The notes under the pieces are model-generated. The model made no database searches, was not told the origin of the DNA, and saw nothing but the letters and a program-made list of their open reading frames with translations. A stretch of 46,768 nucleotides of DNA from Bacilli bacterium (GTDB taxonomy: Bacteria > Bacillota_I > Bacilli_A > RF39 > UBA660), in assembly GCA_022795155.1 (NCBI GenBank), contig JAAWGF010000010.1, forward strand, positions 1 to 46,768. Reading direction: 5' to 3'. How positions within the stretch are numbered: position 1 is the stretch's first letter; the number at the start of each line of letters is the position of its first letter. The translations under genes were made by a program, and so were the position numbers. Shown one piece after another: positions 1 through 7,932 of this stretch.

Positions 1-6
1 CTCAAA

Positions 7-60
7 TGAAAAGGTAAATTCCACTTTGAAAGGTTAAATGCTATCTTTTCGTTTGAAAAA
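7..60. repeat. Imperfect short direct repeats at the left edge
   Basis: The motif tgaaaaggtaaat (7-19) recurs as tgaaaggttaaat (27-39), and a third, weaker copy begins at 54. The spacing is about 20 bp. Such spaced repeats occur at the ends of some insertion sequences, but no transposase is visible here, so the assignment is open. Confidence 0.25.
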
Positions 61-110
61 TTAGAAAAGAGTAAAAATGTATAGATTTTTATTCTTTTTA
101 TTATAAAATT

Positions 111-257
111 ATGCAATTAAAAGAGGATTATACGATTGAAGATACAGAAGATTATAAGAATGATTTTATCATTTATAGTTATGGTTTGAGGGGAAAGCTA
201 GAACCATGGAATAATAAATATCTTGGTTTAAAGGATTATTATGATAAATGTAACTAA
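111..257 (+). CDS. Small ORF or gene remnant, 48 aa
   Basis: An ATG at 111 opens 48 codons ending in TAA at 255-257. The product is acidic and rich in Tyr and Asp, with a GLRGKLEPWNNKYLGL segment near its middle. There is no convincing Shine-Dalgarno site and the frame stays open for about 13 codons upstream of the ATG, so this may be the 3' fragment of a longer decayed gene. I do not recognise the family. It lies between possible mobile-element repeats and the next unknown gene. Confidence 0.25.
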   Translation: MQLKEDYTIEDTEDYKNDFIIYSYGLRGKLEPWNNKYLGLKDYYDKCN

Positions 258-324
258 AAAAAGGTAACGAAATGATGTAATTATATATTGGGAAAATTAA
301 TATAATATATTTCCATTATTGAAC

Positions 325-378
325 AAGTATGATATAATAACAAAGTATGATATAATAACAAAGTATGATATAATAACA
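325..378. repeat. Three perfect 18-bp tandem repeats, each holding a TATAAT box
   Basis: The unit aagtatgatataataaca is repeated exactly three times (325-342, 343-360, 361-378) and ends 19 bp before the ATG of the next gene. Each unit contains a perfect -10 hexamer. No good -35 hexamer sits 16-18 bp upstream of any copy. The position suggests a promoter/leader role for the gene at 398. Confidence 0.8.
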
Positions 379-397
379 AATTAAGGGAGGTTTTGAT

Positions 398-1192
398 ATG
401 GAAAATATAGAAAAATTAGATGATATGTTATATAAAGCTATGTATGGTATTCCTAAAGCTGGTGATTCTGAAAGTATATGGGAGCAAATTAAAAATGATT
501 CTAGCATCTTGAAAGAGGCTATTAAAGTAAAAAAAGATAAATGGAATGAAAAAGATACAGTAAATGGTTTGGCTATTTCTAATGCCATGTTAATTGATTA
601 TAAAGATGTAGAGCAAGATTCTTATAATGAATTAATAAAGTCCATTTATTTAAATACTGATATTGCTAGAATTGTTATGAATGGTTGTTCATTTTTATTA
701 ATGAGTTTATGGAATCATAATTTAAAATTAACAAAAGAGCAAAAAGTATTTGTGGTTAATGAAGCTATGAATATGTCTGGAACTATTAAACATAATACAT
801 GTAATTCGCAAGTGGCTACTATGGCACGTGTTCATGGTGTAGGCCCATTTGATATTAGATATCATATTTTAAGAAATCCTAATTGGACTTTGGATGAGAA
901 ACAAGAATTGGTTATGGATTTTTATGAAAATGATAATGATTATGATGATTGTTTAGAGCAATGGGAATTGGGTATTGTTAATGATTTTTCTTATTATAAA
1001 GGTTTAGAACTACCAACAAATGATGAATACGAGCTATTAAATGAATATTCTTATGAAATGTTATTAAAATATTATGGTAGTGAGGATATTGTTGATAGAA
1101 TTTGGTCAGAAATTCAGTTTTGTAAGCAAATGCATCAATTAAGACCAATGCAATATGAAAAGAAATTTTCAAAACAGAAAGTTTTAGGATAA
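398..1192 (+). CDS. Unknown 264-aa protein
   Basis: The ATG at 398 follows a strong aagggagg Shine-Dalgarno site. The product is soluble, acidic and predicted helical, with no signal peptide or membrane segment. A central stretch (about residues 130-155) with NTCNSQVATMARVHGVGPFDIRYH character is the most distinctive part. I do not recognise the family. It stands alone between the 18-bp repeats and a terminator hairpin. Composition matches its neighbours. Confidence 0.75.
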   Translation: MENIEKLDDMLYKAMYGIPKAGDSESIWEQIKNDSSILKEAIKVKKDKWNEKDTVNGLAISNAMLIDYKDVEQDSYNELIKSIYLNTDIARIVMNGCSFLLMSLWNHNLKLTKEQKVFVVNEAMNMSGTIKHNTCNSQVATMARVHGVGPFDIRYHILRNPNWTLDEKQELVMDFYENDNDYDDCLEQWELGIVNDFSYYKGLELPTNDEYELLNEYSYEMLLKYYGSEDIVDRIWSEIQFCKQMHQLRPMQYEKKFSKQKVLG

Positions 1193-1216
1193 AATAAATT
1201 ATAAAATTATTTAATT

Positions 1217-1260
1217 AAAAAACATAGTTAATACTTTTTAATAGTGAACTTTGTTTTTTT
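1217..1260 (+). terminator. Rho-independent terminator
   Basis: The A-rich arm at 1217-1229 pairs with gaactttgttttttt at 1246-1260 with one mismatch, and the downstream arm ends in a T-run. It follows the stop of the 264-aa gene by about 25 nt. Confidence 0.6.
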
Positions 1261-1332
1261 ACTATATTAAAAAATTGATATTTGTTGTGATAACTACATT
1301 ATTTTATAATGAAAATATAGGGGATAGGTACA

Positions 1333-1563
1333 ATGGAGCAAATGAAAAACATTTATGATAATTTAATTACATGTATAAATAAAAATGATAATTTATCAGA
1401 AATTATTAATAGTCTTAAGACATTAAGCTCAAGGTTTGATAGTAGTTTAAGTGCAAGATTAGATGAATTAGAAAACTTAATAAATAATCTTGAAAAAGAA
1501 AAATCAATAAATGAGGATAATAGGAAAGTATATCAAAAACAGTTTAGTGAGTTGTTTTATTAA
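1333..1563 (+). CDS. Small coiled-coil protein, or 5' part of a split gene
   Basis: The ATG at 1333 has a ggggat Shine-Dalgarno site. The 76-aa product is helical, with heptad-like Leu/Ile spacing over residues 20-60. Its stop codon (1561-1563) is in the same frame as the downstream CHC2 zinc-finger gene. The frame between them (1564-1620) is fully open and holds no ATG, GTG or TTG, and the downstream ATG has no good ribosome-binding site. The two may therefore be one gene of about 362 codons broken by a nonsense codon. No function is assigned. Confidence 0.6.
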   Translation: MEQMKNIYDNLITCINKNDNLSEIINSLKTLSSRFDSSLSARLDELENLINNLEKEKSINEDNRKVYQKQFSELFY

Positions 1564-1620
1564 TATTATAAAATACATTGTGAATTTTCGCATGAGGCAA
1601 TTATTTTTAATGACAATGAG

Positions 1621-2421
1621 ATGGATGCAAGAGCAAATGCGTATGCTAGTGTTTTAGCAAAATATAAAAATATACAAGGTTTTGATGAAGGCAAATTTAA
1701 TGAAATTACTGAAAATTATAATGAAATTTGTCAATGGCTTAATTTCTTAGAATCTGAATGTATGCGAAGACCAGATGATACTAATAGAAATTTGAAAGGT
1801 TTAGATTTTAATCCTTTATGTAGAAATTTAGGACTTTATCTTACATTAAGTGCAAAATATGAAAAATTTATTAATTCAATTCTTTTGAAAGAATTTTATT
1901 ACATCCTTAATAATACTAGTCAACTTCTTTTAACATATACTAATAATAAATTCCCTATAAAGGGACATCAAAGTAGTAGTCGTATGTTTTTATGCCAATT
2001 TCATTCAGAGAGAACACCATCTATGAGAGTATCTATTAATAAGAATTTCTTTAATTGTTTTGGATGTGGAATGCATGGCAATCAAATTGATTACTTAATG
2101 GCTTACGAAAAACTAACTTATGATCAAGCAGCTCATCTACTTGCAGAGATATATTTAATTGATATACCAGATAATCTTTATAAGAATAGCGAAAATGCTT
2201 TTCTTGTAAATAAATATCGTGATGTATTAATTAGTGATGATTATAGGAAATTTTTAATAGATTCTTATAATGATGTGAAGGGAACCATGGATGGTGCTGA
2301 TAAATTATATTCAAATATGTTTGCGCAAATAGAACGAGTAAAAGCTGGTGAACGTGATAATAATTTTTTATTCAATAAAAACTCAAAAGAGTATGTACAT
2401 AATATCTTAATAAAAAAATAG
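1621..2421 (+). CDS. CHC2 zinc-finger protein, DNA primase-like
   Basis: This carries the zinc-finger signature of DnaG-type primases at residues 125-160: C125QFH128, then ERTPSM, then C146FGC149GMHGNQIDYLM. The spacing and the RTPS and HGNxIDYL words match CHC2 fingers, which bind DNA. There is no Toprim domain, and at 266 aa it is far shorter than DnaG (about 600 aa). It is therefore not the replicative primase but resembles orphan CHC2 proteins of plasmids, phages and ICEs. The start is uncertain: no Shine-Dalgarno site precedes the ATG, and the frame continues back to the stop of the 76-aa gene. Confidence 0.7.
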   Translation: MDARANAYASVLAKYKNIQGFDEGKFNEITENYNEICQWLNFLESECMRRPDDTNRNLKGLDFNPLCRNLGLYLTLSAKYEKFINSILLKEFYYILNNTSQLLLTYTNNKFPIKGHQSSSRMFLCQFHSERTPSMRVSINKNFFNCFGCGMHGNQIDYLMAYEKLTYDQAAHLLAEIYLIDIPDNLYKNSENAFLVNKYRDVLISDDYRKFLIDSYNDVKGTMDGADKLYSNMFAQIERVKAGERDNNFLFNKNSKEYVHNILIKK

Positions 2422-2447
2422 TAATAATATTTTGAAGGAGAATTTGA

Positions 2448-3509
2448 ATGTTATTTAATTTTGATGTTATACAATTAGATTATAAAGATAGATTAGGAAA
2501 TTTAGATGCTAAAGCTCATGGCGTTGTAAAAAGTAATAAAAATTTTCCCATCTTTTTAATTGATAGTAAAGAAGTCGTATTTAAACCATTATCAAAAACG
2601 AAACCTTTATCAACCCCTTTTTTTGCGTATAGTGAGGTCTTTTGGTCAACGATAATCAACCATTATTTTGATGCATCAGCACCAATATATAAATTGGCGA
2701 TATGTAGTAATTATGATGATGCTTTTGCCTCCAAATATCATCATGGTACAATTGTTGATTCTTTAGAAAGATCAAATTGTAAATTGATAAATTTATATCA
2801 AATTCTTTTAAAGAATACAGAAGATGATATAGATATAAAAAATTATATAAATTTTTGTGAACAATTTTACGATTATACGAAAATATTGGATGCAAAAATA
2901 ATGAATGACGAAAGGCAATTAGGCGAACAATTGGCTTATCAGATCTTATTATCGATTTTACGCTTAGATCAAAATTATCATTATGAGAATCCTCTCTTTT
3001 ATGAGAGTGAGGGGCAAATAGTATCTATGACTTCTCCTATAGATTACGAATTTTCTACGATGTTTATGTATTTAGATAATCTAAAAGTTAATATGGAAAA
3101 GTATCAATTTGCACTTAATAAATTATTATTAAAACGTGATGAACATGATCTGTTTGAAATGTTAAAATATGAAACATTTGCTACAATTCCTAAAAATATA
3201 GAAAAGATTGTCGAAAAGTATCCACAAGTAGTTAGTGAATTTTTAAAGAGATTACAAATATTAATATACGATTTAGAAAGATTTGGATTTAAATTAGAAG
3301 ACAATGGATATATAACCACATTTAATTCGTCTAATTATAAAATTGGTCATGCTCGTTTTAAAATAAAGGATGAAGCCATGGCTTTAGAATTAGAAGATAT
3401 GTTGCCACAGTATAAGGTGGATATAAATTCTATAAATGGTGTTATTTATGACGAAACATTAAATACTTGCAAAATATTAAAAAAAGAACTTGAAAAAAGA
3501 GTAAATTAA
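2448..3509 (+). CDS. Putative HipA/CtkA-like kinase-fold protein, 353 aa
   Basis: The ATG follows a gaaggag site, 26 nt after the CHC2 gene. Three elements match the spacing of HipA-like Ser/Thr kinases: VVFKP with Lys46 (ATP-binding lysine), LRLDQNYHYEN with Asp174 and Asn181 (catalytic DxHxxN-like loop) and PIDYEF with Asp199 (metal-binding Asp). The region between is helical, as in that fold. The match is by motif only and the family is diverse. No HipB-type DNA-binding antitoxin is adjacent. It could act as a toxin-like kinase or a phage/ICE-borne regulator. Confidence 0.5.
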   Translation: MLFNFDVIQLDYKDRLGNLDAKAHGVVKSNKNFPIFLIDSKEVVFKPLSKTKPLSTPFFAYSEVFWSTIINHYFDASAPIYKLAICSNYDDAFASKYHHGTIVDSLERSNCKLINLYQILLKNTEDDIDIKNYINFCEQFYDYTKILDAKIMNDERQLGEQLAYQILLSILRLDQNYHYENPLFYESEGQIVSMTSPIDYEFSTMFMYLDNLKVNMEKYQFALNKLLLKRDEHDLFEMLKYETFATIPKNIEKIVEKYPQVVSEFLKRLQILIYDLERFGFKLEDNGYITTFNSSNYKIGHARFKIKDEAMALELEDMLPQYKVDINSINGVIYDETLNTCKILKKELEKRVN

Positions 3510-3683
3510 TATATTCCATAATTCTATTAAGGGTTACTTATAAACTCTTTTTTCTATGCTATGTAATTACAAAATCTATATGATTTTAAATTTAATATTG
3601 TAAAAATGAAATACAATTTACAGAAACTATTTACTTTTCCTAAAAATAACTTTATAATAGACAATTAAACAAAGAGGGGTATT

Positions 3684-4345
3684 ATGGAATTAAATAATTT
3701 TTATTTACACGCTATTGATTGCAATGATGGTAAGGACTTTGATGAAAAAAACGCTTTAGTAAAATTAGAAAAAATATTGCAATCTGGATATATCTTATCA
3801 AGGAGAAAAATGGGAGATCTTGATGAGCGTAAGGGTGGTTGGAACGGTTTTGATTATATTTCTTTATGTGATTACGCTAAGAAAGACGCACCCCTTATGA
3901 AAATAATAGTTTTTATAAGGGATATACTGCTTATGATTCATATATAATGACATCTTTATCCTTAATTATAAATAAAAAGTGGGTAAGAGCTATAACGCCA
4001 ACACTTGTGCATCCTGTTATATGTGATTGGAATTCTCTACAAGAAATGCGATATATTGGAATTCATTATCAAGCGAGATATACAGATTTTCCTGATGAAG
4101 TACAGGTAAAGAATCAAATAACTTTAAATCGATTAGAAGGAATAACTGTTCCGCTTTCCTATATGGTTAATGCAAAAGACAAAAGAGTTTTTTCAACAGA
4201 AGAAATTAAATATTTTCTTAATAGGACTAAAGAATTATTAAAAAAATATGAAAGAGAAGTACCTATATATGATTTAGGAACAATGACACAACTAGATAGT
4301 GATAAAACCTTAACTATGGTTATTGAACAAAATAAAAGAATTTAA
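3684..4345 (+). pseudogene. Unknown protein gene broken by one-base frameshift
   Basis: Two abutting reading frames (3684-3947 and 3947-4345) join into one protein of about 220 aa if one C is removed from the CCCC run at 3891-3894. The joined text then reads KKDAPYENNSFYKGYTAYDS and continues straight into the second frame. A gagggg Shine-Dalgarno site precedes the first ATG; the second has none. The N-terminal part (LHAID...LEKILQSGYILSRR...ISLCD) is reminiscent of small ADP-ribosyltransferase-fold proteins, but that is a guess. If the extra C is real, the gene is inactive unless the frame is shifted during expression. Confidence 0.65.
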
Positions 4346-4364
4346 AAAATGTTGTTATTTTGAG

Positions 4365-4400
4365 AGGTTGTAATGGAATAATTTTATTACAACTTTTTTA
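4365..4400 (+). terminator. Rho-independent terminator
   Basis: A perfect 8-bp stem (gttgtaat at 4367-4374, attacaac at 4386-4393) with an 11-nt loop is followed by a T-run. The rest of the gap (4400-4634) is AT-rich with no gene I can support. Confidence 0.75.
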
Positions 4401-4634
4401 TTTATATTCATTACAAAAAGTAATTTTATTGCAGAATAATGTATAGTGATTGTCTATTATATCGATAAGTCAAATTAATTATTTTGAAATTAAAAATGTA
4501 TTTTCAATTTTTGATTAAATTTAATTATATAAAATAGGAAAAAAGTTGGTACTATGAAATTATAATGACTATTTATTTGTGTACATATATAATATATATT
4601 AATTTTGTAAATTAATAATGTAGGGAGAGAAGCT

Positions 4635-4829
4635 ATGGAAAAAGTATTAAAAATAATAAAGGAAAGATGTCCACATAATCATCAATGTCGAGCTGTTAAG
4701 ATTTGCCCAGTAGGGGTATTATCGCAAAATATAAATGAAGTACCTAAAGTAAATTCTGATATATGTATTAAATGTGGCAAATGTTCAAAGTTATGTCCTA
4801 AGAAAGCGTTAATAATTGAAAATATTTAA
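4635..4829 (+). CDS. Small 4Fe-4S ferredoxin-type protein, 64 aa
   Basis: The C-terminal half has a canonical [4Fe-4S] motif, C44xxC47xxC50xxxC54P. The N-terminal half has a second cysteine set, C12, C18 and C24P, in the CPHNHQC...CPVGVL arrangement seen in short 4Fe-4S proteins. It is probably a soluble electron carrier or an iron-sulphur subunit for an oxidoreductase. The Old Yellow Enzyme relative about 0.9 kb downstream is a possible but unproven partner. The Shine-Dalgarno site is agggaga. Confidence 0.85.
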   Translation: MEKVLKIIKERCPHNHQCRAVKICPVGVLSQNINEVPKVNSDICIKCGKCSKLCPKKALIIENI

Positions 4830-4951
4830 TAAATTTATTTTAATAATTTATTTATAACTTTTATATATTTTGTGATACAATATAATTAAATTAATTCTTA
4901 TAAATTAAATATATAGTTATTTATAATATAAGATTTGTTGGGGGTATTGAT

Positions 4952-5671
4952 ATGAGAAGATGTTGCGCTAATTGTGAATGGAATATTTCACCTCGGGACG
5001 AAGAAAGTATTTTGGAGGAGCAACATTATGATGATGAAAGTTTAGATAGACCAATGGCAGGAGATTGTGTGTTAGGTCAAACTCACGATGAAAATTTTTA
5101 TTGCCCTGAACATAAATATTGTGGCAATGTAGAAAGAACATATGCTCTATATGATGATAAGTATGCTGGAACAGGCTTTTTAATTATTCATATGCTTGAT
5201 GATGAAATAGATAAGTTTTTTAAAATTTCATCTTGTATGCAAAGTAGTTTGCCACACTTTTTAATATATGGTTGTGGCAAAGTTAGTAATGATAGATTAC
5301 ATAAGCGTTTTAAAACGATAAATTTTACGATAGATAAAGATAATGAATTATTTACTGTATTTAATAATTTGGCTCAAAATTTAAACAATAAGAATTTATA
5401 TTCATTTGACGGTGTGTTAACTAAAAAGGATAATCTTCAGTTTATAAGTCAGCCTGATGATGTTTTAATTAATTTTAATAAAGATGTTTTCGGTGTAAAG
5501 CAAAAATCGGATTATGCAAGTATAAATCTTGTTTATAATAATGATTGTGAATTTTACGATTTATTAAGTGAATTTTATAATAATTTATTAAAGTTATCTA
5601 TTAATACTTCAACAGATAAAGATATAGAAGAATTAAAAGTTATGCAGAAAAGATATTATAAAAATTTTTAA
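4952..5671 (+). CDS. Unknown protein with Cys-rich N-terminus, 239 aa
   Basis: A gggggt Shine-Dalgarno site precedes the ATG. The first 60 residues carry Cys4, Cys5 and Cys8 and further Cys residues in GDCVLG, FYCPEHKYC and nearby, a pattern that suggests a zinc site or disulphide-rich module. The remainder is a mixed alpha/beta region without motifs I recognise. There is no signal peptide, so a cytoplasmic zinc-binding domain is more likely. It stands alone between the ferredoxin and the OYE gene. Confidence 0.7.
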   Translation: MRRCCANCEWNISPRDEESILEEQHYDDESLDRPMAGDCVLGQTHDENFYCPEHKYCGNVERTYALYDDKYAGTGFLIIHMLDDEIDKFFKISSCMQSSLPHFLIYGCGKVSNDRLHKRFKTINFTIDKDNELFTVFNNLAQNLNNKNLYSFDGVLTKKDNLQFISQPDDVLINFNKDVFGVKQKSDYASINLVYNNDCEFYDLLSEFYNNLLKLSINTSTDKDIEELKVMQKRYYKNF

Positions 5672-5702
5672 TAAAAAAGAATAATGATTAATATTATAGT
5701 GT

Positions 5703-5730
5703 TTGTTAATTTCTTTAATAATAGTATAAT
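5703..5730 (+). promoter_or_regulatory. Candidate promoter for the OYE gene
   Basis: TTGTTA (5703-5708), a 16-nt spacer and TATAAT (5725-5730), about 34 nt upstream of the TTG start. Confidence 0.5.
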
Positions 5731-5763
5731 ATTTGACAAATATCTATAGGATGAGGTGTATTT

Positions 5764-6844
5764 TTGGATAGCAGTCTTATTTGGCAAGAATATAATATTA
5801 AAAAAATTAAATTAAAAAATAGAGTTGTACGAGCAGCAACAAATGAACATTTAGGAACTATTGATGGAATTGTAACTGATGCTTATATTAACACATATAA
5901 AACTTTAGCAAATAGTGGTATTGGTTTAATAATAACGTCGCATATGGCAATTGATAAAAATCAGCGAGCTGATTTAACACATATATGTATTAATGAAAAA
6001 GAAAATTATGATAAACTAAAATTATTAACTAATGAAGTTCATAAAGTAGGTGCCAAAATAATATGTCAAATCTCTTATGGTGGTTATAGGGCTATAAAAA
6101 TAGTGGGTAATAAATGTATGACACCTAGTGGTAATGATGGAACAAAAGAAATGTCATTAAAAGATATAGAAGATTGTATTAGTAATCATGTTAAAACTAT
6201 TCGCCTTACTAAAGAACTTGGTTTTGATGGTGTTGAGCTTCATTTAGCGCACGGTTATTTATTAAATGAATTTTTTAGATCCTTTTTATAATAAAAGAAA
6301 AGATGAGTATGGTGGTTCTATTAAAAATAGGTATAAAATAATTCATCAAATTTTATTAAAAATTAGCGATTTAATAATAGATCCAAATTTTTTAGTGATA
6401 GCAAAAATTACTTCTCGTTCACAAGGTGGAGATCCTTTATTTTTAGATGAATATCTTTCAATATGTAAATTTTTAAAAGAAGATAAAGTTGATGCGATTG
6501 AAGTTAGCGGAAATGACTATAAAAATTATAAACAAGATGGACCATATTTTTTAAATAATGCTTTAAAGATAAAAAGAGAAGTAAATATTCCTATTATTTT
6601 AGTAGGTGGATTTAGAAATAAAGAACAAATTGATGTTACACTTGATAAAGGAATTGATTTAGTCTCTATGTCACGACCATTTATTATTGATAAAAATTTT
6701 ATGGAGAAACTTAAAAATAATCAAACAAGTAAATGTATTAGTTGTAATAAATGTTTTGAAGTATATAAAAAATTATATAAACATTGTATTTTTGATAAAG
6801 AAAAAGATTTACAATTGTATGAAAATTTTGGTGATAATAAATAA
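5764..6844 (+). pseudogene. Old Yellow Enzyme-family NADH:flavin oxidoreductase, frameshifted
   Basis: The TTG start has a gaggtg Shine-Dalgarno site. Frame one (5764-6291) carries the flavin-barrel start and the hallmark GFDGVELHLAHGYLLNEF. Frame two (6266-6844) continues with LDPFYNKRKDEYGGS and the barrel end LVGGFRNKEQ...LVSMSRPFI. Removing one T from the TTTTTT run at 6271-6276 restores NEFLDPFYNKR exactly as in the family and gives about 359 aa, the normal length of single-domain members. The tail has a cysteine set, CISCNKC plus a later Cys, like the [4Fe-4S] site of 2,4-dienoyl-CoA-reductase-type members. It was an FMN enzyme reducing enones or related substrates. Confidence 0.85.
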
Positions 6845-6886
6845 TTATATATTTTAAAAATATTATTTTTATGAGAGGTGTTTTTC

Positions 6887-7816
6887 TTGAATATAATAAG
6901 CGATAATTTTTTTAAATTCAACATTAATGTAAATAGGTAAGATACATCGGCGTTAATAAAGTGTTTAGAACATGAGAAGGATATAGATTTATATAAAAAG
7001 TGGATAGCTAAGGAATACAATTTAGCTGTAAATGATGATAAAGTATATAATAGAACAGATTTAGTAACAAAATTAAAAGATAGGATTGATAAACTTTCCT
7101 CATCTAATGACCGAAACCAAATTGTACAATTTTTGTCAAGATTATTATCAGCTAAATTTTCTGGTAGGAAACAATCTGATAAATATACAATCTCATTTGA
7201 AAAATTATTAAATTATTTTGTAAAGAAAGTAGAAGAACAGAATGGTATTAAATTGGATTATAAATTAGTAATAGCTAGAGATATGTATGATACTAAAGAT
7301 TTATATAAAAAGATAGAGGAATATTATCCCTCCATGTTAGATGAATTTAATAAGTTGTCCAATGAAGAAAAAGATGTTTGGATAAAACGGGCTAGAACTA
7401 ATTTTTTAATTAAAGGAAATATTGATTACTCTAATCTTTCTATCGATGAACTTAATAATAAATTTATTGAGGCAAGGGTAAATAACGAGTGTTTTTTAGC
7501 AGCCGATTATGATCTTCGTATTGATTTTTGGGAAAGAATGAATTCTATATCCTTATTTGGTACTTGGGGAAAAACACCCTGTGCTTCACCTACTGACGGT
7601 GGATTACATTTAAAATCGACTAGGTCTTCTAATACCGATTTTTGGATAGGGACAGGTGTTTTTAAATTAGATGAAAATAATAATATTCTTGAAGAATTAA
7701 TATTATCTCATACACAATATAATGATAAAAAAGATAGTATAAAATTTTTAGAATCAGACAATGATGAATTAAAACAAATATCTAGGAATTTTAATTTATT
7801 TCCTTATATAAGATGA
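6887..7816 (+). pseudogene. Unknown protein gene with in-frame stop at codon 18
   Basis: A TTG at 6887, well placed after a gagaggtg Shine-Dalgarno site, opens a frame that would encode about 309 aa but meets TAA at 6938-6940. After that stop the same frame is open for 292 codons to TGA at 7814-7816. No other plausible start with a ribosome-binding site follows the stop; the next usable one is a TTG at 7133 without a good site. The protein is unknown. Its C-terminal half has a Trp/Gly/Ser-rich segment (FGTWGKTPCASPTDGG). I infer a nonsense mutation. Confidence 0.6.
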
Positions 7817-7825
7817 AGAATTAAT

Positions 7826-7859
7826 AAAACATAGCAAATAAAAGTTGTTATGTTTTTTA
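7826..7859 (+). terminator. Rho-independent terminator
   Basis: An 11-bp stem (aaaacatagca at 7826-7836, tgttatgtttt at 7846-7856) with one G-U pair, ending in a T-run. Confidence 0.7.
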
Positions 7860-7872
7860 GTTGTATATCTCT

Positions 7873-7900
7873 TTGAATTATCTGAGTTCAATGTTATAAT
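7873..7900 (+). promoter_or_regulatory. Promoter of the asparaginase gene
   Basis: TTGAAT (7873-7878), a 16-nt spacer and an extended -10, TGtTATAAT (TATAAT at 7895-7900). The aaaaggagg Shine-Dalgarno site follows. Confidence 0.65.
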
Positions 7901-7932
7901 TAAGATATAATTCTAAAAGGAGGAAAAAATGA

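Noticed and set aside
325..378. Possible CRISPR array
   Set aside because: The three repeats are directly adjacent with no spacers and are too short.
316..588. Minus-strand frame across the tandem repeats
   Set aside because: It is a shadow of the 264-aa gene and the repeat translates to a repeated peptide without a ribosome-binding site.
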